Part shown: one piece after another, positions 50,590 through 59,932 of the stretch
Position numbering within the stretch: position 1 is the stretch's first letter
Layout: the number at the start of each line of letters is the position of its first letter
DNA from: Clostridia bacterium
Lineage (GTDB): Bacteria > Bacillota > Clostridia > UBA1381
Assembly: GCA_017415105.1 (NCBI GenBank)
Contig: JAFQJD010000002.1
Coordinates: 1 to 64,000, forward strand
DNA length: 64,000 bases
Reading direction: 5' to 3'
Made by a program: the position numbers and the translations under genes
The notes under the pieces: model-generated
What the model saw: the letters and a program-made list of their open reading frames with translations, nothing else
The model's database searches: none
Told to the model about the DNA's origin: nothing

Positions 50590-50618
50590 TTGACAATAAA
50601 ACAATCCGATGTTATAAT
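50590..50618 (+). promoter_or_regulatory. Promoter of the SDR gene beside dnaA
   Basis: TTGACA (50590-50595), 17-bp spacer, TATAAT (50613-50618). Perfect consensus, divergent from dnaA. Confidence 0.85.
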
Positions 50619-50658
50619 TAAATAAGAAGAAAATTTTTTTCAAGAGGGAGATACGGAA

Positions 50659-51363
50659 TTGAAAAAAGTATTGATAACCGGAGGAAGCCGCGGAATAGGT
50701 GCACAGTGTGTAAAAGATTTTGCGGAGCTTGGCTATAGTGTTTATTTCTTATATAATAAAAGTAAGGAAAAAGCAGAGGCTTTATCAGAGGAAACCGGAG
50801 CGGTTGGAGTTAAATGTGATATATCAAAGGCAGATGAGGTAAAATCTGCAATCTCACAAATCGGAGATATAGATATTCTTGTAAATAACGCAGGTATTTC
50901 TGAAATTAAAATGTTTCAGGATATAACAGAAAGAGACTGGGACAGAATGTTTGATATAAATGTAAAAGGAATGTTCCTTGTTACAAAAGCAGTTGTCAGC
51001 GGAATGATAAGAAAAAAACTGGGAAGAATTATAAATATATCCTCAATGTGGGGAGAGGTTGGTGCAAGCTGTGAGGTACACTACAGTGCATCAAAGGCGG
51101 CAGTTATAGGATTTACAAAGGCACTTGCAAAGGAGATTGGCCCGTCAGGTATAACCGTAAACTGTGTTTCACCCGGAGTTATTATGACTGAAATGAACTC
51201 ACACCTTTCAGATGAGGATATAGATGAATTATGTGAAGAAACTCCTGCAGGACGCATGGGAAACGTAAGTGAAGTATCAAAAGCAGTGTTGTATTTTGCA
51301 GATGAAAAAGCGGGGTTTGTGACGGGTACTGTTCTTGGAGTAAACGGCGGAATAATAATGTAA
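50659..51363 (+). CDS. Short-chain dehydrogenase/reductase (FabG-like)
   Basis: 234 residues starting at TTG 50659 (GAGGGAG 8 nt upstream); no ATG is near. The NAD(P) motif is GGSRGIGAQ (8-16), with NNAG (~80), catalytic S in ISSMWG and Y-S-A-S-K (~145-149). The end GTVLGVNGGIIM is typical of FabG-type reductases. It could reduce 3-ketoacyl carriers or another ketone; there is no other fatty-acid gene here. It is wedged between dnaA and a second DnaA-box cluster. Confidence 0.88.
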   Translation: MKKVLITGGSRGIGAQCVKDFAELGYSVYFLYNKSKEKAEALSEETGAVGVKCDISKADEVKSAISQIGDIDILVNNAGISEIKMFQDITERDWDRMFDINVKGMFLVTKAVVSGMIRKKLGRIINISSMWGEVGASCEVHYSASKAAVIGFTKALAKEIGPSGITVNCVSPGVIMTEMNSHLSDEDIDELCEETPAGRMGNVSEVSKAVLYFADEKAGFVTGTVLGVNGGIIM

Positions 51364-51486
51364 AAGTTTACATAAAAAGCACAAAATTATTATGTAAACA
51401 CAATAATTAATGTAACAAAAGTGAAATAATTGTGATAAACAATTAATATTGTGTAAAATGGCTTAAATAACACCTTTTAAGGGGAG

Positions 51487-51699
51487 TTATCCATATTATC
51501 CATAAAGTTTTCCATAAAAAGTGTGGAAAACTTTATTCTCAAAAATGGCTTAACTTCGTAAAATGAATTAGTTTACCGAAAATTATAGCGAAAAATGACG
51601 AAAAAAAGCACAAAAGTGTGGAAAAGTCGTTGAAAATATGGAAAAATGGCTTGTTTACGTTATTTTTCCATAAAAACTTTTATAAACAGGTGTGGAAAA
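51487..51699. other. Second DnaA-box cluster of the origin
   Basis: At least eight DnaA-box-like 9-mers lie here: TTATCCATA at 51487 and 51496 (abutting), TTTTCCATA at 51508, TGTGGAAAA at 51522, 51617 and 51691, TATGGAAAA at 51637, and TTTTCCATA at 51664. The flanking DNA 51364-51480 is very AT-rich. The 51364-51721 gap has no gene. The first half of a bipartite origin, as in Bacillus, is likely, but it is separated from dnaA by the SDR gene. Confidence 0.75.
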
Positions 51700-51721
51700 C
51701 TTAAAAAACGGGAATAAAAAT

Positions 51722-52375
51722 ATGTTAACTGATAGATTAAATTGTATTATAAATTATGTAAACTGTGACTGTGCAGCAGATATAGGAACTGACCATGCTT
51801 ATGTGGCAACTGAGCTTATACGTCTTGGGCGTGCAAAGCACGTTATTGCGGCAGATGTGAGGCAAGGCCCGCTAAATGCTGCAACAGAGAATATAAAAAA
51901 GAATAGTATGGAAAATAAAATAGAGACACGGCTCGGAAGTGGTCTGTCTGTTTTAAAGAAGGGCGAGGCTGATGCGGTTGTAATTGCAGGTATGGGCGGT
52001 GAGCTTATATGTGAAATATTAGCCGCGGATATTGATATTGCAAAAGAAACGGTTCTTTACCTTCAGCCGATGAATGCACAGTATGAGGTAAGAAGGTTTT
52101 TAATTGAAAATAATTTCAGGATAGTAAAAGAAGATATAGTTTGTGAGGGGGAAAGGGTATATAACGTAATAATTGCAGAGAACGGAGAGCGAAAACCCTT
52201 TTTAAAAGAGATTGATTATCATCTTCCACCGTATCTTAAAGAGCACTCACTGTATGAAAAGCTTCTTAATAAGAAGAAAAGGGAATTTACAAAAATAGTA
52301 AAAGGATTAAAGGCTTCAAAGAATTGTGATAAAGAAAAGCTTACGTATTATGAAAAGCTTCTTTCAGAGATTTAA
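51722..52375 (+). CDS. trmK: tRNA (adenine(22)-N1)-methyltransferase TrmK-like
   Basis: 217 residues from ATG 51722. A GTG ten codons earlier would start inside a DnaA box and is rejected, though the ribosome site before the ATG (GGGA) is weak. The Rossmann fold shows DIGTDHAYVATEL (~21-33), AADVRQGPL and AGMGGELI; QPMNAQYEVRRFLIEN follows. It methylates A22 of tRNA-Leu/Ser. It precedes a Nif3-like gene, the usual trmK neighbour. Confidence 0.93.
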   Translation: MLTDRLNCIINYVNCDCAADIGTDHAYVATELIRLGRAKHVIAADVRQGPLNAATENIKKNSMENKIETRLGSGLSVLKKGEADAVVIAGMGGELICEILAADIDIAKETVLYLQPMNAQYEVRRFLIENNFRIVKEDIVCEGERVYNVIIAENGERKPFLKEIDYHLPPYLKEHSLYEKLLNKKKREFTKIVKGLKASKNCDKEKLTYYEKLLSEI

Positions 52376-52386
52376 GGAGAATAAAA

Positions 52387-53166
52387 ATGGTAAAGGTTAA
52401 TGATATAGTAAAGGAAATAGAAAAGTTTGCACCAAAGGAGCTTGCATATTCCTGGGATAACACAGGATTTATTCTGGGGGATGGAGAAAAGGAAGTAAAA
52501 AAAGTGTTTCTGACACTTGATGTATTTAAAGAAACGGTTGATGAGGCAGTAAAATCGGGTGTTGATATGATTATCTCGCATCATCCGATTTTGTTTAAGG
52601 GCATACAGACGGTTGATTATACATCACAGCAGGGCTACATAGTTAAAGAGCTTATAAAGAATGATATTGCACTTTATTCATCACATACAAGTATGGACTG
52701 TGCAAAAGGCGGAATAAATGATGTTCTTGCGAATAAGCTTGGTATTAAAGATGTGAAAGTGATAGAAAAAAATCCTGATTTTGATGCGTGCGGTCTTGGA
52801 AGATGGGGACATATAAAAAAAGAAACTACACTTAAAGAATACGCAGAGTTTGTAAAGGAGGCACTCAATACTCCGTTTGTTCGTGTCTGCGGTGATTTAA
52901 ATAAAAAAATAAAAACGGTTGCAGTCGGTGGCGGAGCTTGTGATGATCTGATACCGGACGCAATTAAAATTGGTGCTGATGTATTGGTAACGGCAGATAT
53001 GAAATATCATATAAGTGCTGAGGCTGTTGAGGACGGTATCGCTGTTATTGATGCAGGGCACTATCCTACAGAGGTTTTTGTAACTGAAATTTTTGAGGAT
53101 ATAATTAAGGGAATGGATGTTGAAATAATAAAGTCAACACATAAGGATGTATTTAAAATTTTATAA
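52387..53166 (+). CDS. Nif3-like dinuclear metal-centre protein (GTP cyclohydrolase-type family)
   Basis: 259 residues. The family motif is ISHHPILFKG (~63-72), with SSHTSMDCAKGGIND (~98) and, near the C-terminus, DAGHYPTEVFVTE. These proteins bind two metals and form hexameric rings. Some are reported with GTP cyclohydrolase activity; function is unsettled. AAGGAG precedes the ATG, and it starts 11 bp after trmK in an operon. Confidence 0.93.
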   Translation: MVKVNDIVKEIEKFAPKELAYSWDNTGFILGDGEKEVKKVFLTLDVFKETVDEAVKSGVDMIISHHPILFKGIQTVDYTSQQGYIVKELIKNDIALYSSHTSMDCAKGGINDVLANKLGIKDVKVIEKNPDFDACGLGRWGHIKKETTLKEYAEFVKEALNTPFVRVCGDLNKKIKTVAVGGGACDDLIPDAIKIGADVLVTADMKYHISAEAVEDGIAVIDAGHYPTEVFVTEIFEDIIKGMDVEIIKSTHKDVFKIL

Positions 53167-53181
53167 AGAAAGGGACAGTAA

Positions 53182-54447
53182 ATGTATAGTTTTGAAGAAC
53201 TTAACGAAATGACAAAAGACAAGCTTAAAGAGATTGCACAGGGGATGGAAATTGAAATAACATCAACAACAAAAAAGCTTGATATAATAAATAAAATCAT
53301 TGAAAATGAAAAAGAGAAAAAAAGCGAGAGACCTAATAACGTAACCGAAAAGACCGGTGTTCTTGAGGTTAAGGATGACGGCTACGGCTTTTTAAGATTT
53401 GAAAATTTTACAGCATCGGCTGATGATATATATGTGTCCCCAACACAGATAAGAAGATTTAATCTCAAAACGGGTGATGAGATAACAGGTGACTGCAGAA
53501 TAACGGATGAGGAAGGAAAATCATCGCCATTATTATATGTAAAGAAAATAAATGGTGACCCGCTTGAGGTGGCATTAAAACGCCGTCCGTTTGAAAAACG
53601 TATACCGGTATTCCCTGAAGAAAAAATAAACCTTGAAAACAGCAGGGACGAATATGCAACAAGAATAATAGATCTTGTTGCACCGATAGGCAAGGGACAA
53701 AGAGGAATGATAGTAGCTCCGCCGAAGGCAGGAAAAACTACTATAATAAAAAGTATTGCAAAAGCTATAGAAAAAAGCAATCCCGAAATAAAGCTTATAA
53801 TACTTCTGATTGACGAAAGACCGGAGGAAGTAACGGATATTAAAGAATCAACAAAGAGTGAGGTTATATATTCAACCTTTGATATGCCGCCTGAAAACCA
53901 TTGCAGAGTATCAGAGCTTGTATTAGAGAGGGCACAGAGACTTGTTGAGCAGGACAAGGATGTTGTAATTCTGCTTGATTCTATAACAAGGCTTGTAAGA
54001 GCATATAACTTAACAGAGCCGGGCACAGGAAAAACACTTACCGGCGGACTTGACCCGAGTGCATTATATAAGCCGAAAAAATTCTTTGGTGCGGCACGAA
54101 ACATAAAAGGTGGGGGAAGTCTTACAATAATTGCAACAGCACTGGTTGAGACGGGAAGCAGAATGGACGATGTTATATTTGAAGAGTTTAAGGGGACAGG
54201 AAATATGGAGCTTAAGCTCGACCGTGTTCTGCAGGAGAGACGCATATTCCCGGCGATTGATGTTGTAAAATCAGGTACACGCCGCGAGGAGATGTTAATA
54301 TCACCTGATGCGGTAAAGGCAGGCTGGACACTCCGACGTACAATTTCAAGGGACGGAAATGAAGGATATGTAAAAGCATTACAGCTCTTACGTGCAACGG
54401 ATAAGAACAGTGAGTTTGTTGATTTTATAAATAAACAGAACAACTGA
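53182..54447 (+). CDS. rho: Transcription termination factor Rho
   Basis: 421 residues. N-terminal Rho domain, then the cold-shock-like RNA-binding domain (VLEVKDDGYGFLRF), then a RecA-type ATPase with Walker A APPKAGKTT (179-187), LLIDERPEEVTD and the Q/R loops (VESGSRM-type VETGSRMDDV). It dislodges RNA polymerase. AAAGGGACAG is a weak ribosome site. Cotranscribed with the Nif3-like gene. No terminator hairpin was found in the 54-bp gap that follows. Confidence 0.98.
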   Translation: MYSFEELNEMTKDKLKEIAQGMEIEITSTTKKLDIINKIIENEKEKKSERPNNVTEKTGVLEVKDDGYGFLRFENFTASADDIYVSPTQIRRFNLKTGDEITGDCRITDEEGKSSPLLYVKKINGDPLEVALKRRPFEKRIPVFPEEKINLENSRDEYATRIIDLVAPIGKGQRGMIVAPPKAGKTTIIKSIAKAIEKSNPEIKLIILLIDERPEEVTDIKESTKSEVIYSTFDMPPENHCRVSELVLERAQRLVEQDKDVVILLDSITRLVRAYNLTEPGTGKTLTGGLDPSALYKPKKFFGAARNIKGGGSLTIIATALVETGSRMDDVIFEEFKGTGNMELKLDRVLQERRIFPAIDVVKSGTRREEMLISPDAVKAGWTLRRTISRDGNEGYVKALQLLRATDKNSEFVDFINKQNN

Positions 54448-54501
54448 TATTTTTACCCAATCTTAACCGCAGATATGATAAAATAATTACGGAGGTGGAT
54501 T

Positions 54502-55566
54502 ATGAAATCATATAGAAAAACGGTTATTTTTGATATCGTGGTGACATTCGTAATTCTTGCAGTGACATTTTTTGCAAGTCTGGTACTTAATGATTTATTT
54601 GAAGCAAATGCGCTTATACCGTCAATGTTTGTTCTTGCAGTTTTTTTGATTGCACTTTCAACTGACGGATATGTGTTAGGACTTATCTCAGCACTTTTGT
54701 GCGTGCTTGCAGACAACTATGCGTTTACTTTTCCGTATTTTGCGTTTGATTTTACTGTACAGGAAAATATAATTTCAGCAATCATAATGATTGTTATTAC
54801 TCTTACAACAAGTACCCTTACAACTAAAATAAAAAAAATAGAAGAAACAAAAATGGAAGCGGAAAAGGAAAAAATGCGTGCAGACCTGCTTCGTGCAATA
54901 TCGCATGATTTGCGGACGCCTCTTACGTCCATCTACGGTTCGAGCTCAACTGTGATTGAGAATTATGATAATCTTTCTGATAAGGACAAGATTGAAATAG
55001 TAGGCGGAATAAAAGAGGATTCGGACTGGCTCATACGAATGGTTGAAAATCTGCTGTCTATAACAAGGATAGATAACAGTAATGTAAAGCTTATAAAATC
55101 GGATGTGGTTTTAGAAGAGCTTATTGATTCGGTTCTTACGAAATTTCATAACCGATATCCCAATCAGGAAGTAAAGCTTGATATGCCGGATAAATTTATT
55201 ATACTTTCGGCAGATGCTATTTTAATTGAGCAAGTGCTTGTGAATCTGCTTGAGAATGCAGTTGAGCACGCAAAGGGTATGACAGAACTCAAGCTTAACA
55301 TATCCCAGGATGAAAAAAAAGTAACATTTGAGGTTATAGATAACGGATGCGGTGTTGATAAGGACAAGATAAAGAAAATTTTCCTTGGTTATTATATGTC
55401 AGAAGAAAAGCCAAAGGATACACAGAAGCATTATATGGGAATAGGTCTGTCTGTGTGCTCGGCAATTATAAAGGCACACGGCGGAACTATAACTGCTAAA
55501 AATGCAGAATCCGGCGGGATGATATTCCGATTTTCGATTGATTCGCAGGAGGTGTCGGATGAATAA
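54502..55566 (+). CDS. Sensor histidine kinase, KdpD-C-terminal-like
   Basis: 354 residues. Three or four N-terminal membrane segments with a DUF4118-like arrangement (about 10-105) lead into HisKA with H135 (AISHDLRTP). HATPase_c motifs follow: ENAVEHAK (N box), DNGCGVD (G1), GIGLSVC (G2). The cytoplasmic KdpD/Usp N-terminal domains are missing, so it is a truncated-type KdpD. It overlaps the response regulator by 8 bp. The signal is unknown; kdpFABC is absent. GGAGGTG precedes the ATG. Confidence 0.9.
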   Translation: MKSYRKTVIFDIVVTFVILAVTFFASLVLNDLFEANALIPSMFVLAVFLIALSTDGYVLGLISALLCVLADNYAFTFPYFAFDFTVQENIISAIIMIVITLTTSTLTTKIKKIEETKMEAEKEKMRADLLRAISHDLRTPLTSIYGSSSTVIENYDNLSDKDKIEIVGGIKEDSDWLIRMVENLLSITRIDNSNVKLIKSDVVLEELIDSVLTKFHNRYPNQEVKLDMPDKFIILSADAILIEQVLVNLLENAVEHAKGMTELKLNISQDEKKVTFEVIDNGCGVDKDKIKKIFLGYYMSEEKPKDTQKHYMGIGLSVCSAIIKAHGGTITAKNAESGGMIFRFSIDSQEVSDE

Positions 55567-56275
55567 CAGATACAAAATACTTATTATAGAGGACGAAGCG
55601 AATATAAGAAAATTTGTGACGGCACTGCTTGAAGCAAATGATTATAAGGTGTTACAGGCAGACTCGGTGGATTCGGGAATAATGATGTTTACATCGTATC
55701 TTCCCGACCTTATAATTCTTGATCTGGGTTTGCCCGACCTTGACGGGACGGAGTTTTTAAAGACCATAAGAAAGGATTCTCTGGTTCCGGTTATGGTGCT
55801 TTCGGCAAGAACGAGTGAGCAGGATAAGGTAGATGCACTTGATATGGGAGCAAACGACTATGTTACAAAACCGTTTGGTTCAGCAGAGCTTCTGGCACGA
55901 ATCCGAAGCATTCTGCGTGTTAACCGCAGAAGTGCAGAAACAGGCAGGCTTCCGGGCGGTAAATTTGAAACGGGTGAACTTGTAATTGACTATGATTCTA
56001 GAAAGGTGTTCCTTGACGGTGCAGAAATAAAATTCACACAGACGGAGTTTAATATAATGGCGTATCTGTCTGAGCATTTCGGAAAGGTTCTTACATATTC
56101 AGCTATAATCCGTGATATATGGGGATTTTCAGATTCGGGCAGTATCAAGAAGCTTCAGGTTAATATGGCAAACATACGCAAGAAGCTCAACCTCAAGCCG
56201 GGAGATAATAAATATATCTCAAACGAGCTGGGTGTAGGATACAGAATGCATGACGATAACAAAAAAGGGATGTAA
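55559..56275 (+). CDS. OmpR-family response regulator, KdpE-like
   Basis: 238 residues. Receiver domain with acidic pocket E11/D12, phospho-acceptor D55 (LILDLGLPD), S in VLSARTS and K104-type Lys (YVTKPF). The winged HTH (~135-235) ends RKKLNLKPGDNKYISNELG. The start is ATG 55559 (CAGGAGGTG). An ATG 7 codons earlier has no site. Partner of the upstream histidine kinase, by the 8-bp overlap. A terminator overlaps its stop. Confidence 0.93.
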   Translation: MNNRYKILIIEDEANIRKFVTALLEANDYKVLQADSVDSGIMMFTSYLPDLIILDLGLPDLDGTEFLKTIRKDSLVPVMVLSARTSEQDKVDALDMGANDYVTKPFGSAELLARIRSILRVNRRSAETGRLPGGKFETGELVIDYDSRKVFLDGAEIKFTQTEFNIMAYLSEHFGKVLTYSAIIRDIWGFSDSGSIKKLQVNMANIRKKLNLKPGDNKYISNELGVGYRMHDDNKKGM

Positions 56276-56298
56276 AAAATGGTTTTTACATCCCTTTT
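56263..56298 (+). terminator. Terminator of the KdpDE-like operon
   Basis: A 16-bp perfect stem AAAAGGGATGTAAAAA (56263-56278) with TTTTTACATCCCTTTT (56283-56298). The stop codon lies in the stem. Confidence 0.9.
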
Positions 56299-56385
56299 CA
56301 TTTTCTTAACTGCATCTTTACCGTATAGGTGTTATAATTAGAATGTCGGAATTTGCGGCGAAAGATGAAGAAAGGAAATTTCAAT

Positions 56386-58140
56386 ATGGATTTTTTTGAC
56401 ATTTTAACTTTGATAGGCGGACTCTGCCTGTTTCTTTTCGGAATGAATATTATGGGCGATGCACTTGAAAGACGTGCCGGAGATAAGCTGAGTGCAGTTA
56501 TAGGACGGCTTACCACAAATAAGCTTGCAGGGTTTCTTACCGGTCTTGGCGTAACGGCAGTTATTCAGAGCTCGTCTGCGACAACAGTTATGGTCGTGGG
56601 CTTTGTAAACTCCGGACTTATGTCACTCAGACAGTCAATAGGCGTTATTATGGGTGCAAATATAGGTACGACGGTAACTGCATGGATATTGAGCCTTGGC
56701 GGAATTGAGAGTAGTAACTTCTTTGTTCAGCTGTTTAAGCCGATGTCTTTTACCCCTGTTCTTGCACTTATAGGAATTGCATTCTTTATGTTTGCAAAGA
56801 CGAACAAGAAAAAGGATACCGGAACAATACTTCTTGGCTTTGCGGTATTGATGTTCGGTATGGATATAATGTCGGGTGCAGTTTCGGGCTTGAGCGAAGT
56901 ACCCGAGTTCCGACAGCTTTTTGTTATGTTTTCTAATCCCATATTAGGTGTTCTTGCGGGTGCAGTGCTTACTGCTATTATACAGTCAAGCTCTGCATCT
57001 GTCGGAATACTTCAGGCACTTACAGTAACCGGTCAGATTACCTACGGTGCGGCATTCCCGATTATTATGGGACAAAATATAGGTACGTGTATAACTGCGA
57101 TTCTTTCATCATTCGGTACTAATCGTAACGCAAAAAGAGTTGCTCTTGCACACCTTTCGTTTAATATTATAGGTACAATTGTGCTTATGACTGTGCTCTA
57201 CATAGTAAGAGCAGTATTTGCACCGGCAATTCTTGAAGTAACAGCATCTCATTTCGGCATTGCGGTTGCACACTCGGTTTTCAATGTAATATGTACGGCA
57301 ATACTTCTTCCAATGTCGGGACTGCTTGAGAAGATTGTGTGCAAGCTCGTTCCCGATAATGATAAAAAGGATACAAAAACAGAGCTTGACGAAAGACTGC
57401 TTGCTACTCCTGCAATTGCATTGGATACCTGCCGTAAATGTGCACTTACCATGGCAAAATGTGCCGTTGGTGCACTTAAGGACAGTATATATATCCTCAA
57501 AGATTACAAGCCTGCACTTGCAGAGGAAATAAGACAAAGAGAAGAAGAGACAGACCATTATGAGGATATTATAGGAAACTACCTCGTAAAGCTTTCATCA
57601 CAGCAGATAAACGAGAAAGAAAGTGCAGAATCGACAAGACTTTTGCATATCATAGGCGATTTTGAACGGATTTCAGACCATGCTGTACACATCCTCAAAT
57701 CAGCAGAGGAACTAAGAAATAAAGAAATCAGATTTTCTGATGTAGCAGATTCAGAGATGGAGGTATTAACAAATGCTGTAGTTGAAATAACAGAGCTTGC
57801 AATGAAGGCATTTGAAGAAAACTCGCTTGATGCTGCATTTGAAATTGAACCGCTTGAGGAAATTACGGACAGATTAAAGGCAAAGCTTCGTGCAAACCAC
57901 ATTCTGCGTCTGCAACAGGGAGAGTGCAGTATTGAAGCCGGATTTATATGGTCAGACCTTATTACAAACCTTGAGCGTACAGCAGACCATTGTTCAAATA
58001 TAGCAGGGTGTATAATAGAAACATCACATAACACTCTTAATATGCACGAGAGTCTGCGTGTTATAAAGTCTGAAAGTGAAGATTTCAAGAGCAGATTTAA
58101 ATACTATTCAGATAAATACTCATTGGAAAAGAGGGTATAA
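56386..58140 (+). CDS. Na+/phosphate cotransporter with PhoU-like C-terminal domain
   Basis: 584 residues from ATG 56386 (AAAGGAA 8 nt upstream; a TTG 11 codons earlier is unlikely). Eight or more membrane segments in the N-terminal half contain the two inverted QSSS motifs of NptA/YjbB carriers (IQSSSATTVM ~58, IQSSSASVGI ~195). Residues ~350-575 are a PhoU-like helical domain. It exports or imports phosphate with sodium and may read phosphate status. Next to the two-component operon; a TGTTATAAT extended -10 lies near 56331. Confidence 0.92.
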   Translation: MDFFDILTLIGGLCLFLFGMNIMGDALERRAGDKLSAVIGRLTTNKLAGFLTGLGVTAVIQSSSATTVMVVGFVNSGLMSLRQSIGVIMGANIGTTVTAWILSLGGIESSNFFVQLFKPMSFTPVLALIGIAFFMFAKTNKKKDTGTILLGFAVLMFGMDIMSGAVSGLSEVPEFRQLFVMFSNPILGVLAGAVLTAIIQSSSASVGILQALTVTGQITYGAAFPIIMGQNIGTCITAILSSFGTNRNAKRVALAHLSFNIIGTIVLMTVLYIVRAVFAPAILEVTASHFGIAVAHSVFNVICTAILLPMSGLLEKIVCKLVPDNDKKDTKTELDERLLATPAIALDTCRKCALTMAKCAVGALKDSIYILKDYKPALAEEIRQREEETDHYEDIIGNYLVKLSSQQINEKESAESTRLLHIIGDFERISDHAVHILKSAEELRNKEIRFSDVADSEMEVLTNAVVEITELAMKAFEENSLDAAFEIEPLEEITDRLKAKLRANHILRLQQGECSIEAGFIWSDLITNLERTADHCSNIAGCIIETSHNTLNMHESLRVIKSESEDFKSRFKYYSDKYSLEKRV

Positions 58141-58217
58141 AATTGGAACTTTTGTTACAGGTAGTGCTATTGGCTGTGGGCTTTAAATAATCTGGTAAAC
58201 TACCCCCCTAATATGAA

Positions 58218-58248
58218 GAGAGTGTTGCGGTATAAAAGCAACACTCTC
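58218..58248. terminator. Bidirectional terminator between Na/Pi cotransporter and AraC genes
   Basis: GAGAGTGTTGC (58218-58228) pairs with GCAACACTCTC (58238-58248) around 9 nt. AT-rich tails follow on both sides. Confidence 0.8.
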
Positions 58249-59007
58249 TTAAATTTTGTATGTTTTATTTTTTTTCATATATTCTGTCGGGGTGATTCCT
58301 GTTTTTTCTTTGAATACACGGCAGAAGTGATATGGATTTGAAAATCCGCAGTTTTGTGCAACGGCGTTTATTTTAATTATTCCCTCTGATAGCAAATGCT
58401 TTGCTTTTTGCAGGCGAATGTCAAGAATATATTGCTTGGGTGTGGTGTTCGTATGCTCAAGAAAAAGTTTTCGCAGATATACCTCACTTATATTACATTC
58501 CTTTGCAAGTATTTCGTTGGAAAGGGACGGATTTTGGTAGTTGTTTTCTATGTAACGTAATGCCGGTGAAATTATGCTGTCGTGACTGCTTTGCGATGTT
58601 ATGCGGTGAAGCATATTATAGAAGATACTCATTGCTCTGGCATGGTTTTCACCGAAAAGAAGAAGAGATTGAAGCTGTCTGAAATCATCAACAAGGCTTT
58701 CAGCATCATCAATCGGCAGCGAAAGAAATGTGTCACAAATCGTATTCTGACAACAGAAGTTTATAACCGGAAAAAGACCTTCTCTGTTTCCGTGAAGTTC
58801 ATATGTTGCTCCCTGAGGTAGGATAATTGCGTGTTTGTTATCGGAAACAAAGCTTTTGCCGTTATGGACATAGGTTATCTGTCCGTCAGTGCAGAAAGAA
58901 AGTCCATACCACCGTCTTCTATATATATTTTCATACCTGACCTTTACCGAATGTACCGTTATTGCGTTTATAATTTCGGTTACAACCGCATTTTTTAAGC
59001 TGTTCAT
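58249..59007 (-). CDS. AraC-family regulator
   Basis: 252 residues from ATG 59007 (GGGTG 6 nt upstream). N-terminal cupin-type sensor with HGNREGLFPVINF-like loop, then a C-terminal pair of HTH motifs (LSNEILAKECNISEVYLRKL, then INAVAQNCGFSNPYHFCRVF). It is divergent from the SDR/dehydroquinase-like/QOR operon with 154 bp between, so it probably controls that operon in response to an aromatic or cyclitol-type ligand. Inference from position. Confidence 0.88.
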   Translation of the reverse strand: MNSLKNAVVTEIINAITVHSVKVRYENIYRRRWYGLSFCTDGQITYVHNGKSFVSDNKHAIILPQGATYELHGNREGLFPVINFCCQNTICDTFLSLPIDDAESLVDDFRQLQSLLLFGENHARAMSIFYNMLHRITSQSSHDSIISPALRYIENNYQNPSLSNEILAKECNISEVYLRKLFLEHTNTTPKQYILDIRLQKAKHLLSEGIIKINAVAQNCGFSNPYHFCRVFKEKTGITPTEYMKKNKTYKI

Positions 59008-59105
59008 AATTATCACCCATGGTAATTATATCATTTTTAGCAAATAAAATCAATAAAAACAGCATAAAAAGTATCAAAAACATCAATATATTATCGTTTT
59101 ACACA

Positions 59106-59134
59106 TTGAAAAAGCCTGAAAACGGGAGTATAAT
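59106..59134 (+). promoter_or_regulatory. Promoter of the SDR-DHQase-QOR operon
   Basis: TTGAAA (59106-59111), 17-bp spacer, TATAAT (59129-59134). Upstream AT-rich ATCAA-AAACA-type repeats at 59049 and 59073 may be regulator half-sites. Confidence 0.75.
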
Positions 59135-59161
59135 GAAGAAAAAACATTAGGATGTGAAAAA

Positions 59162-59932
59162 ATGGATTTTGCAGGAAAAACAGCGATAGCTACAGGTGCC
59201 GCATCGGGTATGGGACTTCTTTTTGCCGAGAATTTTGCAGAGCTTGGCGGAAACATAGTTATGTGCGATGTGAACGAGACGGTGCTTAATGAAAAAGTAA
59301 ATGAAATAAACGCAAAGGGCAATGGTAAGGCAATCGGCGTAATATGCGACGTGCGTGACTATAATGCCGTTTGCAATGCAAGAGACAAAGCAGTTGAGGT
59401 ATTCGGAAGCATAGATGTTATGTGCAATTTTGCTGGAGGTACAGCTGTGCGTATGCAAAAGGTTGACAAAGAGAAGCATCCGGAGTTTCCCGATGTTCCG
59501 ATTGATGTGTATGACTGGGGTATTGATGTTAATCTGAAAGGTCCTTTCTATTTTGCTCATGCTGTCTTGAAGCGGATGCGAGAGCAAAAAAGCGGGCTTA
59601 TTATAAACATAGGCTCAATCACAGGACAGGAAGGTGACGGATACGGAATGGATTATCCCACATCAAAAGCAGGGCTTATGTTTGGACTGACAAAATCCAT
59701 TGCACAGTACGGTGCTAAATATGGAATACGTTGCGTATGTGTATCACCTGGGCCTGTACTTACAAGAGCTGCTATGGCGAATATGAAAACCCTTTTGGGG
59801 CGTGCCGCCGACCCACAGGAGATAATAGACCTGATTTTGTTTATAGCATCAGAAAAGGGTCAATTCATAAACGGTGAAAATATAATGATAGACGGCGGAA
59901 GAAACTCCGCTCCGAGGGATTGTGAAATATGA
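59162..59932 (+). CDS. Short-chain dehydrogenase/reductase
   Basis: 256 residues. NAD(P) motif GAASGMG (12-18), D in CDVNET (~38) favouring NAD, NFAGG, catalytic S in IGSITG and Y-P-T-S-K (~162-166), and the end FINGENIMIDGGRNS. A classical SDR; in this operon it probably oxidises or reduces a hydroxyl on a ring or sugar acid. The stop overlaps the next start by 4 bp (ATGA). Confidence 0.9.
   Translation: MDFAGKTAIATGAASGMGLLFAENFAELGGNIVMCDVNETVLNEKVNEINAKGNGKAIGVICDVRDYNAVCNARDKAVEVFGSIDVMCNFAGGTAVRMQKVDKEKHPEFPDVPIDVYDWGIDVNLKGPFYFAHAVLKRMREQKSGLIINIGSITGQEGDGYGMDYPTSKAGLMFGLTKSIAQYGAKYGIRCVCVSPGPVLTRAAMANMKTLLGRAADPQEIIDLILFIASEKGQFINGENIMIDGGRNSAPRDCEI

Noticed and set aside
53382-54443. 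353-codon open frame antisense to rho
   Set aside because: It lies wholly opposite rho, has no ribosome site and gives a Ser/Ile/Val-rich protein typical of an antisense shadow.
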